Assembly (NCBI GenBank): GCA_933822405.4
Contig: CAKOGP040002092.1
Location: forward strand, 142,102 to 206,101
Origin: Cylindrotheca closterium
Taxonomy: Eukaryota > Bacillariophyta > Bacillariophyceae > Bacillariales > Bacillariaceae
DNA: 64,000 bases
Direction of reading: 5' to 3'
Numbering within the stretch: position 1 is the stretch's first letter; every line of letters starts with the position of its first letter. Of this stretch, positions 55,373 through 64,000 are shown piece after piece. The position numbers and the translations under genes are program-made. Below the pieces are notes generated by a model. The model was not told where the DNA came from. It did not search any database and was given only the letters and a program-made list of their open reading frames with translations.

Positions 55373-56665
55373 ATGGCAGCACGAGCACGAAAGCGAACCA
55401 ATGCTGCTAATGCTGCTTCTAATGCTGCTGCTGCCAATAATGCAGCGACACAAAACAAGCGTCGCAAACCCACCAACACGCAACCATTGGGTTTGAAATT
55501 AATGGATGACAACAACAATAGCAGCAGCAGCAGCAGCAGCAGCAATGCCAATGATACCAATGGTACCAATGAGTCCACCGTCGTTCGACTCTACGTTGGC
55601 AACATTCTAGGACGAAGACCCACCAAGCGTGTTCCAGCCAACATTGTCACTCCAGTCCGTCCAGTCGACATTGGCATTGTCGATTGTCACATTCCACGCA
55701 AACTCTTGCAGGTCTCTCGAGTCACTCCCGAGACTTTGGAATTGGACGTCTTCTTTGACCGGACCGAGCCAAACAACGAAAAGGCCACCAAGGCGCATCG
55801 AAAATGTGCCAAACTGGCAGCGGATATTTGCAAGATTACCCGCAACGATCAAGTATTGCAGGTAGAACGTGGCAGGACGATTGTGTTGGAACCCCACGAT
55901 ATCTTGGTGGTGGCCAAAACGTGCAAGGGATGCGACTTTTTCTATCAATTCCAGGTCCTTCCGGTGGCGCAAGAAACGGCTTCCATTTCCCCCAATCAGT
56001 CGATGGAAGATCAAGATAGTACTGTAAAAGAGGAGGATGCACCAGATTCGTTGGCTGTCATGGACGCAGAATTGGACGAATTGGAACAGAAATTAGGATT
56101 CCGCCCCTATCGACCTACGCGGACCATGGGAAGCACTTGCTCCAATAATAACAGTACTGCTACTGCCGCTGCTGCTGCCTCGTCCGTCCAGACGCGTCAG
56201 TCTCCTACGAACAGAAACAACATGGCCACTCCCAACAAGCTCTCGCAAGACACGGTCGATTCCGAATCCGAAGACGAGACGGACGTCAAGGATCCCCAAA
56301 AGACCACCACCATGCACGCGACCTTGGCCAATACCTACTACAAGGCTCTCAATACCTCCACGCCTCACTTTGGATCCAGCTTACTCTTGCTCACAAGAAG
56401 CAAACAAGAATTTCCAACCCCCCATTTGGTGCAAGATTTGATCAAGCTATTGACCTTTGGACCGACCTATCATGAAGATTATGCGTTTTACGAAGGAAAT
56501 CGATTGCAATTGGCCCTGGACTATGTGCAAATTTTATTGAGACTGTACCCAAAAGACATGGGACCACGATTTTTGCAGGCAGCCCAACAAATTGCCGGAG
56601 AGAATGGGGATTATTGGCGATTGTGTTTGGATCAATTGTCCATTTTGCCCTACCCACATTCCATG

Positions 56666-56706
<41 letters not shown>

Positions 56707-57289
56707 GAAAACGGAATCTTCTGAAGTAGCCGAACGAAAACGATTGCTGCAATCCTTGGAAATGCATGCGGTATCCTTGCAATTCTTTCAGATTCTACTT
56801 CAGCAAACCGATTTATTATCGAGGCAAGAACAAATTCATGGCAATACTGCAAAGGATTTCATACGACACTTGGCCCGAATCATGGCACAGACATGGGTCA
56901 GTCGAGGACACTATTTGTTGTTGACTAGCCTGCAAGACCAACCACTGGTCTATGCCATAGAACAAGTGACGCAGCTTTTGACACAAGTCTTGGGATGTGT
57001 GGTAAATCCTGAATTTGTGGACAATGATTTCCAAGAACAAGACCTGGTCGACATTTTGTGGAACGCCATGGACGAACAACAGAGGCAGCAGCAACAATCT
57101 TGGCAAGAAATGCAAACGAAGGACAAGCGTCAAGTATTGCTCACTTGGATTTTTCAATTGGAAGGCTTGTCAATGACGACAACGACGACAACGTCGACGA
57201 ACATAAAATGGACAAGGGTCACGGATGGATTGGTCAAACGAGCCCGACTACGAAAAGAGTACAATGCACTCGCACTTCCAACCAAGTAA
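55373..57289 (+). CDS. FHA-like domain protein with low-complexity inserts
   Basis: Single exon, 638 residues from the ATG at 55373. An earlier in-frame ATG at 55283 would add 30 residues translated from the ATCA simple repeat and is unlikely. After an Ala/Asn and poly-Ser N-terminus, residues about 65-190 resemble an FHA domain: VVRLYVGNILGRR, VDIGIVDCHIPRKLLQV and IVLEPHDILVVA, in the order LGR...D..I.RK..QV. FHA domains bind phosphothreonine, but the usual SxxH is replaced by IPRKLLQV, so binding is uncertain. Residues about 330-638 are helical with DLIKLL and FYEGNRLQLALDYVQILLRL, and contain a poly-Thr run from an ACT repeat (56665-56706). It may be a nuclear protein; the C-terminal half is unrecognised. 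Confidence 0.6.
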
Positions 57290-58347
57290 GAAGTATAGTA
57301 GTAGGATAGGAAGATAGTGAACGAGAAATGGTTGTTATGATGTGCATTACAATACTTCTTCTTTCCATTGGACTGGATTGAACCATAGCGTGTGAGTGTA
57401 GACAGAGTACGGTACTGTAGTATTTCGATGGTACCAGGTACCATCATATTCTATTTTGATGGGACCAGTATGCCTGAAGAGGTGAATATTCTTGATTGGT
57501 CGTGGCAAATCCTTCTGATTGAAAATATATATCAATACCGGTATACGTATTAATACCGTTACTCGTATTTTTTAATACCGGTACAGGTACCACGTAATGA
57601 TATGAGATCTTCGTGAAGATAAATTGTGTATTGCGATAGCATCGTTGGATCGCGTCTCTTTACCAGTACGCACTGTACTCTACCATTGAGAGGTGAGTGT
57701 TGGCCGTGGTCGTTTCAAATCCTTCTGATTGAAGATTGACACCTGGCGACGTTATTCGACGTCTGGAATTGTATATACATGTTGCAAGTATGATCATAAC
57801 CTACAGTATAAATCAGATTGAGACTATCATGTATGATAGGACTATTGGAGAGGTGATTGTTGGCCGTGGTCGTTCCAAATCCTTCTGATTGAATATGATT
57901 CACACTTGTTCAGTTATGTTGCAGGTCTGATCATCATCTAGTAGTATTGTGTATTGTAGTTAGTTATACCGGTACATGCATGGCGAGATCATTGGTAGAG
58001 GTGACTGTTGGCCTTGGTCGTGCCAAATCCTTCAGTTTCAAGATTTCACGTTTTTGTAGGTAAGTAAGGCCACGTATCGTACACGTATGTTCCATGTACC
58101 GGTACGTGTACCGGTATACCATGTAAGATATTCAACGTGAAGTCAATTCTGCATGTTTAGTATGAATCAGAGAAGTGTAGTTGTGCAGGTATATGAATCC
58201 AATCTATATTTTCTATTATCTTTGTTCTTATGTTTTGTATCCTTCTTGCTCTTTCCCAGTCGGCGGCGGTATATTATGTGATATTCGTTGGGCAGCAGAT
58301 GTTGCTTTGATCGTTTTTCCCAGTTGTGCTATGCGACTCATTCAGAA
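57290..58347. other. Repeat-rich intergenic region
   Basis: This 1.06-kb gap contains four copies of a roughly 45-bp element and five TACCGGTA palindromes. No gene is supported. The repeats are described separately. Confidence 0.6.
57477..58043. repeat. Four interspersed copies of a roughly 45-bp element
   Basis: Copies lie at about 57477-57523, 57687-57733, 57848-57893 and 57997-58043. The consensus starts GAGGTGANTGTTGGCCGTGG and continues TCGTNCCAAATCCTTCTGATTGAA. All have the same orientation and are spaced 150-210 bp apart. The first and fourth are the most diverged. Confidence 0.8.
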
Positions 58348-58758
58348 TTAAAAGTTCAACCTTTGAATAGTTCCCGAGTTCAAATCAAAGTCAGAGATTC
58401 GAGCCACGAAATTTGATGATGGTCCATTCAAATAGTAAAGTTGTTGTTGTTGCGAGGGAGCATTGCTGGCATCAATTGCCATGCTGGGCTTGAGCTCTTC
58501 TGGATCTTCCATGGATTCTTGGCTCCAGGCAGGGCTGAGAGGAATACGTTGACTGTCGTTCGATGTCTCAATGGGAGTGTAATCGGCGTCGGGTAGGTCA
58601 CGAAAGATGCGCTGTTGGTCTTCCATCATCATGCTGCGAATATCAAACATTTCTTCTTCGCGGGTGTCTTCCGAGAAGGTGCAATCCTGACGGTAGTCAA
58701 GATAGTCAGTATCAGCTTCCGAGAGTTCAATGGTGTTTTGGTTGTTGTTGGAGTTCAT
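58348..58758 (-). CDS. Small acidic protein of unknown function
   Basis: Single exon, 136 residues. The sequence is acidic and polar throughout, rich in Asp, Glu, Ser and Gln, with EEEMFDIRSMMMEDQQRIFR as the only clear helix. The end is ARISDFDLNSGTIQRLNF. No domain, signal or membrane helix is recognised. Codon-like composition and a clean ATG support a real gene, but it is a weak call. Confidence 0.45.
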   Translation of the reverse strand: MNSNNNQNTIELSEADTDYLDYRQDCTFSEDTREEEMFDIRSMMMEDQQRIFRDLPDADYTPIETSNDSQRIPLSPAWSQESMEDPEELKPSMAIDASNAPSQQQQLYYLNGPSSNFVARISDFDLNSGTIQRLNF

Positions 58759-59463
58759 CTTGTTGTTTTGTTGTTTGTACTTTCTTGTTTTGTGAGATAT
58801 TGAGAATTGGTGTTTTTATTCGTATCAAAATGTGACAAGATCAAGAGCGATGAAGAGAACCTCACGATGTCAATCGTGGCAACTAATTTTTTGTCCAACG
58901 GCTTCGAACCCATAACGATGCGAGATTTCTCGTGGTGCAAAACTGCTATGCGGCGGTTATCCCGTGGTTATGGGCGCGGTTAAATTTTATTCGGAGCAAA
59001 TCCGATCGGAAGGATAAAGGAGGAATGGAGCAAGGTAAACAACAGGAAGAGATGAGATTCCATAAAAATATTTGAAGATTCGATTGAAGATACCGGTTCG
59101 TACACGTGTAGTGCACGTGTATACCGGTACGTGTACAGCATCTTCTATTCGTATTCTTCAACAAAAAAGAATGTCAAAATAGCAACGTGATTACTGGAGG
59201 AACGGAGAAATATCATCGGATCTGATCTGACCGCAAGAAGCGAATACCCTGTGATGTGATTTACTTGATCAGACATCAAAACACACGAGTGGACGGACTC
59301 TTTCGATCAACGAGGTCGATCATATCCATACACTAGACACGATGCTGCAGCGTAAGAAATCGATATTTCAAGAGTTCGTAGGTGATTGTTTGCAGGGCAA
59401 CGCAAAAATTGTCAATCATTGGCACACATAAAAATTAATCAAAGGGGCAATATATCAATCATC
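58759..59463. other. Divergent intergenic region with a palindrome cluster
   Basis: 700 bp. A dense set of palindromes lies at 59094-59138 (ACCGGT, two CACGTG cores, TACCGGTA and GTACAC). It sits between a minus-strand and a plus-strand gene and is a candidate shared control region. Confidence 0.45.
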
Positions 59464-61008
59464 ATGGACATTGACAACATAGTCGAAGCCGTGGAGGACG
59501 CCGTCGACGCTGTGGAGGAAGCTGTCGACGAGCAAATGGAGAAGATGTTCAAGTCCAATGGTTCTTTACCACCATCGCCATCACCGACCATCTTTTCAGA
59601 GTTGTCATTATTCATACAGCTAGCGATACCAACGATACTTGCGAATTTGGGAATGATTGCCAGTCCCATGTTGTGTGCCAGTTTCATTGGACGGAACTTT
59701 GAACCAATTCATTTGAGTGGTTTTGCGTTGGCCAACTTGATAGGAAACCTTTGCACCTTTAGCCTGTTGCTGGGATTATTCAGCGCATCGGATACTTTGG
59801 GACCCCAAGCTTTTGGAAATGGAGATTTCAGAGAAGTCGGATTGATTGCCATTCGAGGATTGGTTTGTGCCAGTGCATTGGTAATTCCAATCAACCTTGT
59901 CTTGGTGAATTACCTTGAGGATGTCCTGCTTTTTCTGGGACAAGACGAAGAAGCTGTGGTACTGGCCGTCGCATGGTACAACATCTACGTATTATCTTTT
60001 CCATTCTGCATTGTCTACAACGTCATTTGGAAGTTTCTATCGGCTCAGCACATTATGAACCCAATGATTTGTGTCTCACTGGCATCATTTGGCATCATCT
60101 TGCCGACCTGCTTGCATTTTATGACGATGCATTTTGGGTTTCTGGGATCCGCTTGGGCATATTTCACTTTTCAAGCTGTTCAAGCAACATCATTGTTGGT
60201 GTACGTTTGCTCCGCTCATCCACATACCCGAGGCACCTGGCCTGGGATATCATCTTGGCGTGATGCCATCCTTGCATTCGATCCAATGGTCGAATTCGTA
60301 AGGTTGGGATTGGGCGGTATGGTGGCCCAGTGCGAATGGGTCTTTTGGGAGTGTGCTGCTTTAGTGATTGGAAGCATAGGCGCCCTTTCTCTGTCGGTTC
60401 ATACGATTCCGAGTGAAGTCATGATGATCTTGTGGTTGCCACCATTGAGTGGTGGGACTGCCTTGTCAATCCGTATGGGGATCAACCTGACGGAAAGCAT
60501 CAGAACGACAAAGAAACTTATTCTTTCCGCGACATTCATGGTCATGTCAATTTATGCCGTGATAAACACAATCGTTTATCTGCAATCAGAACGAATCATC
60601 ATGTGCTTTACGAATGACGCTGAGGTTTTGGCAATTGCCCAACACATGTGGTGGAAGCTGTGCATTTTCAGCCAGACCTGTTCCCTTTTTGGAATGCTCC
60701 AAGGAGTAGCCACTGGACTTGGAATGCAATGGTGGCTAGCGTGCATCAACTTTGTCTCGCTATGGGTCTTTGTTATGCCGATACTGTACTATTCTGCCGT
60801 TGTCCTTGGAGGTGGCTTGGAAGCTGCATGGGTGTGCATCATCGCTGGGTATACAGGAATGAACATCAGTTTACTGATTGCATTTGCAAGGGTGAGCTTC
60901 AAAGACTATGCAGATGAGGTAGAAGAGAAATTCATTGATGCAAATGACAACGAGGAAACTTTGCTCATGCAAGGTATCAAAATCGAATATGGAAGCAACC
61001 AAACTTAG
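59464..61008 (+). CDS. MATE-family multidrug/toxin efflux transporter
   Basis: Single exon, 514 residues from the ATG at 59464; an earlier ATG at 59386 would add 26 residues and is less likely. An acidic helix (EAVEDAVDAVEEAVDEQ) precedes about twelve transmembrane helices. Matches to the MATE pattern include IQLAIPTILANLGM near the start, ANLIGNLCTFSLLLGL followed by SASDTLGPQAFGNGDF, then FLGSAWAYF and TGLGMQWWLACINFVSLW late in the protein. By family, it would export organic cations or metabolites by H+ or Na+ exchange. The substrate and membrane are unknown. Confidence 0.88.
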   Translation: MDIDNIVEAVEDAVDAVEEAVDEQMEKMFKSNGSLPPSPSPTIFSELSLFIQLAIPTILANLGMIASPMLCASFIGRNFEPIHLSGFALANLIGNLCTFSLLLGLFSASDTLGPQAFGNGDFREVGLIAIRGLVCASALVIPINLVLVNYLEDVLLFLGQDEEAVVLAVAWYNIYVLSFPFCIVYNVIWKFLSAQHIMNPMICVSLASFGIILPTCLHFMTMHFGFLGSAWAYFTFQAVQATSLLVYVCSAHPHTRGTWPGISSWRDAILAFDPMVEFVRLGLGGMVAQCEWVFWECAALVIGSIGALSLSVHTIPSEVMMILWLPPLSGGTALSIRMGINLTESIRTTKKLILSATFMVMSIYAVINTIVYLQSERIIMCFTNDAEVLAIAQHMWWKLCIFSQTCSLFGMLQGVATGLGMQWWLACINFVSLWVFVMPILYYSAVVLGGGLEAAWVCIIAGYTGMNISLLIAFARVSFKDYADEVEEKFIDANDNEETLLMQGIKIEYGSNQT

Positions 61009-61552
61009 AAAGGGATGAATACGCTATAACACCCTCGCATCATTGCAGATCATAAATAACAATAGAATGCTACAACCACAAAATCTTGTTTTTCGTCTGA
61101 AAATAGAAAGTATTCGTTTACAGTAAGATGATGATATTTCTATCACTTGGACGAGTAGTTAGTCATATCCAATCTATCTCGTCGTGTGTTCACGCGAGGA
61201 CGATTGATTGATTGTTTCAAGTGGCGACTAAACCTCTCTACATAATGGATGACCATGACACATGTGATTGAAATCGAATGTGGGAGTATAATGCATATTT
61301 AGAGATTGATCTCGTACAGTACCCCTGTATACCAATAGTTCTGGCAGAATAATAATATAAGTTAGGATCCCGTGTCTTCGACTCTTCCGATCAGAAGCCA
61401 AGAATAAAGGTTTGGATTTAGTCTTTTCTGACTAGTGACACGTCATTCCGTTCAGAAACACTCTCCACCACTAAAATGAAAATGACGAGATTCCATAAAT
61501 TCTCTGTCACTCCATTATATCACACATCACACCAATTACCACAACGACGACG
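61009..61552. other. Intergenic region
   Basis: 540 bp, AT-rich, no supported gene. It includes the promoter of the plastid-targeted gene at 61553. Confidence 0.4.
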
Positions 61553-62203
61553 ATGATGACGAACAATAAGACTACTCAAACGCTCATGGCGTCACTTATC
61601 TCCTTGGTTTTCCTGGGAATGCTTCAAAATGTCCAATCATTCCAACCCGTCATTGGCCTTGGAAATTCGAGACCAGGAATCTTGGATGAAATGACAAGCA
61701 GCTTGTTTGCAGGAGTTGTTGCACCCGTCCGAGAACCCACCATCATTGGAGACGACCTCCTTATTGAGGACGAAGAGGATGATTACGATGAGCTAGTTGA
61801 TGGCTTGACTGAAAAGCTTGAGGCCATGGAAGGCCTATGGTTTTCAGATGACTTTTACGGAAAGCATGGACGAGAATGGGTTCAAGTGTCGACACGATTG
61901 GTAGGAGCTTCGGCTACATCCGTCATGGTTGCCGTCAAGGTGACTGGGGACCCGCATGTGCCAGCCGGATGCGTCACTTGGCAGACTGATTCTTGGCCTA
62001 CGGAAGGTGGACCAAGTGTCTCGGCCCAAATTCAAACTCGGGCGGACCCACAAGATCCCGATGGCTTCTCGTGGCTCCCTGGAGAGCTGAAGTTGATCAA
62101 CCAGAAACAAATCATTCTATCCTGTAGCCATGGCCCAGGGCTGGCAAGCACAGGGACCTTTCACAGGCAAGAAGAGGATGACGACGAGGATTCATTTGCC
62201 TAA
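61553..62203 (+). CDS. Plastid-targeted protein with an EXECUTER/F-box-associated barrel motif
   Basis: Single exon, 216 residues. The N-terminus is a signal peptide (LMASLISLVFLGMLQNVQSF) followed by QPVIGLGNSRPG. The Phe just after the likely cleavage site fits import into a complex plastid. After an acidic linker (EDEEDDYDELVDGL) the domain has EGLWFSDDFYGKHGREWV, AVKVTGDPHVPAGCVTW and WLPGELKLINQKQIIL. The order GxW...YGxHG...VKxTGDxxVPAG resembles the domain found in EXECUTER and some F-box proteins. That similarity is by eye and covers a small part. A role in plastid signalling would be speculation. Confidence 0.55.
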   Translation: MMTNNKTTQTLMASLISLVFLGMLQNVQSFQPVIGLGNSRPGILDEMTSSLFAGVVAPVREPTIIGDDLLIEDEEDDYDELVDGLTEKLEAMEGLWFSDDFYGKHGREWVQVSTRLVGASATSVMVAVKVTGDPHVPAGCVTWQTDSWPTEGGPSVSAQIQTRADPQDPDGFSWLPGELKLINQKQIILSCSHGPGLASTGTFHRQEEDDDEDSFA

Positions 62204-62743
62204 ATGATCTTTTCACAAAGAAATCTACAACAGATTGTTCAGCAATTTGAACCATCCCATGACAAAAGGAATTAACCAGCATGGTGTAAGCGAAATCTTT
62301 CACCTTGGCTGGCAGATCCCTACATGGGGCACCAAAAACGTACCAACGCCAATTTTCAAACTACTGCACTTCACAAATACTATTCTTTCCGATTTGGCCA
62401 AAAGACGCTACAAAGGGAGAGATGACACCACATTTCTAAATTGAATATAATAATAGCAGAGATTAATATCACATATCTCATGTATTTCAAGGTTGAGATC
62501 TGGTTGGATGGAAGATACCACTGAGATTCATTGATTCGTAATTCATTCGTCCGAGATTCATTCGCTATGTGACTTCGCAACGGTCATGTTGCAACGGAGT
62601 TCGGTTCGGTCCAGAAAATTTGGCTTGCTCGTATTTTTTTAATATTTATTTACAAAGGAGAATCTTGGGTTCGGATTGAAGCATCTTCAAAATTACAACA
62701 TCACGATAAGTGTCTCACACAAATTGCGAAGACGGGGATCAAG
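62204..62743. other. Intergenic region
   Basis: 540 bp, no supported gene. Short ATTCGT repeats near 62525-62560 are the only structure seen. Confidence 0.4.
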
Positions 62744-63403
62744 ATGAAGGTATCACAGCAAAAACAACAACAACAACAGCAACAACAACAACAACAACAA
62801 GAAAGAGGGAAATCTTCCCTATTCGACAGTGTGACCTTCATCGTATTGTTGTTTGGGTTGCCAGTTCCGTTTGTCTTTCTGGTGACAGCCTTGCATCAAT
62901 TTACCATGATGTGGTCGTACTGTCCATTTTGCCTTGTGTTTGGGGCCTACGGAATCTTGGTGACATCCTTTGTGGAAGCTGCCACCAAAGTAATCCGATG
63001 GACTTCCAACACGATTGTTTCGAAGCATGATTCGGAAGGAACTCTCATGACGCCCTTGGTGTTTGTGCTATTTCCTCAATGGATTTTGTTCCTCTATACG
63101 ATTCTGAATTCGCTGGATTGTGATGCCATGAATCTCCAAGCTACTACTACTACTACAAGTAGCCCCAATGGCGAAATCGACGCTGGTACCATTGCCCTTT
63201 CTGCATTAATGACAATTGGTATTCCTTTGATGATTCTAATTCGAGCCTTCCGTCAAGCATGGAAGGACATTGACGAAGAAGACCAGAGGCAGAAATTGAA
63301 TCGTAACAAGACTGTTGAGCCAGCTCGAAAAATAATTGCATTGAGTCGAAATGTGCATTCCAAGAGGTTCAATGGGGTAACTTCTTGTTTGAAGCTGCTA
63401 TAG
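62744..63403 (+). CDS. Poly-Q-led multi-pass membrane protein of unknown function
   Basis: Single exon, 219 residues. A run of Gln (CAA/CAG codons, about 62760-62800) follows MKVSQQK. Four hydrophobic segments follow: VTFIVLLFGLPVPFVFLVTAL, YCPFCLVFGAYGILVTSFV, PLVFVLFPQWILFLYTIL and IALSALMTIGIPLMILI. The C-terminus is basic. No family is recognised. The Gln run varies easily in length, so allelic differences are likely. Confidence 0.55.
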   Translation: MKVSQQKQQQQQQQQQQQQERGKSSLFDSVTFIVLLFGLPVPFVFLVTALHQFTMMWSYCPFCLVFGAYGILVTSFVEAATKVIRWTSNTIVSKHDSEGTLMTPLVFVLFPQWILFLYTILNSLDCDAMNLQATTTTTSSPNGEIDAGTIALSALMTIGIPLMILIRAFRQAWKDIDEEDQRQKLNRNKTVEPARKIIALSRNVHSKRFNGVTSCLKLL

Positions 63404-63885
63404 TCTATGTTTGTGAGAAGTAGCCCATGAAAATGACGGAATCATGGACTTGCTTTGTACAGTAGTAGTACACAAAAGACTGATTGACGGCAATCACCGT
63501 CACGTGTGAACCAAATAGACATTGTATCAATAAGGGTTAACTTGGTGAATGTATTAATATGTATTGTGTCGTAGATTGCCTTTTTCTTGCTCTAAGGGAA
63601 GAAACTATAGGTAACAGAGCCAACAAATGTGCTACCTAGCCTATGATGACGGTACTAGGACTAGCTACCTTGTACCGGTACAGCTCCAATCGATTGGAAG
63701 AATCAATGGATCTGTTGCGACGGATATAGCTTGGCTGAGACTAAACTACACAAGAAATACGCATATCAGTTGCTGAATTTTATGAATGTTGCTTTCATTG
63801 CTCTTTCCGGGCTCATGCGGCAGATTTCCAAACACCAGCAGTTCCTGTGCATTGATTCGAAATAAAGCTACATTATTTTCCAGTG
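63404..63885. other. Convergent intergenic region
   Basis: 480 bp between convergent genes, no gene seen. It contains a TACCGGTA palindrome near 63674. Confidence 0.4.
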
Positions 63886-64000
63886 TCACAATTCCTTGTT
63901 CTTCTTCTTGAATGAGATCGTAAGACCTAGCTTGGCCTTTTCATCGTCAATTTTAGTTTCGTCAACATCCACAAAGCCAAGAAACTTGAGCTCTTTGAGA
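63886..64000 (-). CDS. 3' end of a second BTB/T1-type gene (partial)
   Basis: Reading the minus strand from the right edge gives LKELKFLGFVDVDETKIDDE, then a short basic end and a TGA at 63888-63886. It matches the BTB gene at 50967 (LKDLQFLGFADIDGTKIDDEKAK) over 23 residues. The family's end-of-domain segment is therefore present, but the coiled coil and tail of the first gene are missing: this copy stops about 15 residues after the match. The start lies outside the window. Confidence 0.7.
   Translation of the reverse strand, partial: LKELKFLGFVDVDETKIDDEKAKLGLTISFKKKNKEL

Noticed and set aside
58895..58945. Second GGTTCGAA-type sequence suggesting a tRNA
   Set aside because: Same reason: no cloverleaf can be built around it.

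Overview
The window is nuclear DNA from a microalga, most likely a pennate diatom. The genes carry short spliceosomal introns (about 70-160 bp, GTAAG/GTACG...YAG) whose joins restore reading frame. Two proteins have a signal peptide running into a phenylalanine-led transit peptide, as in plastids derived from red algae. Several families are ones I associate with diatoms: BspA-like leucine-rich repeats, small proteins with a VRFAP...ACWY core, CxxC...HxxxC modules and PDZ-like doublets. Genes lie on both strands with no operon logic. I saw no rRNA, convincing tRNA, CRISPR array or intact transposon. Family calls are from motif reading only, with no database search.

Layout. 0-9.5 kb: end of an acidic membrane-anchored protein, a PDZ/KOW-like acidic protein, EMC10 (minus strand), a large AAA-type ATPase with a helical-repeat tail, and the first of two SGNH-hydrolase-like genes. 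10-19.5 kb: the second SGNH-like gene with the same intron positions, a predicted plastid protein joining a kinase, a PDZ-like segment and a PP2C phosphatase, a papain-type protease, and an ApaG-domain protein. 20.9-27 kb: a band-7/HIR protein and a 1,540-residue protein with four CxxC...HxxxC modules. 27.7-34.5 kb: a tandem array of VRFAP/ACWY genes with four intact members, one recent pseudogene and one decayed remnant, among local repeats. 35.4-44 kb: a BspA-like LRR protein, an RNI-like LRR protein, and a 1,590-residue adenylation-carrier-reductase enzyme. 44-49 kb: small lineage-specific proteins, including a tandem pair. 49-55 kb: an SLC35F5-like transporter, a BTB protein with a half-duplicated BTB domain, and a broken BspA-like LRR gene. 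55-64 kb: an FHA-like protein, a MATE transporter, a plastid-targeted protein with an EXECUTER/F-box-type barrel motif, a four-helix membrane protein, and the 3' end of a second BTB gene.

No single pathway links the genes. The most notable items are the kinase-PDZ-PP2C fusion, the stand-alone carboxylate-reductase-like enzyme with an unusual N-terminus, the VRFAP/ACWY array with birth and death visible side by side, and a strongly over-represented non-coding palindrome, TACCGGTA (14 exact copies).
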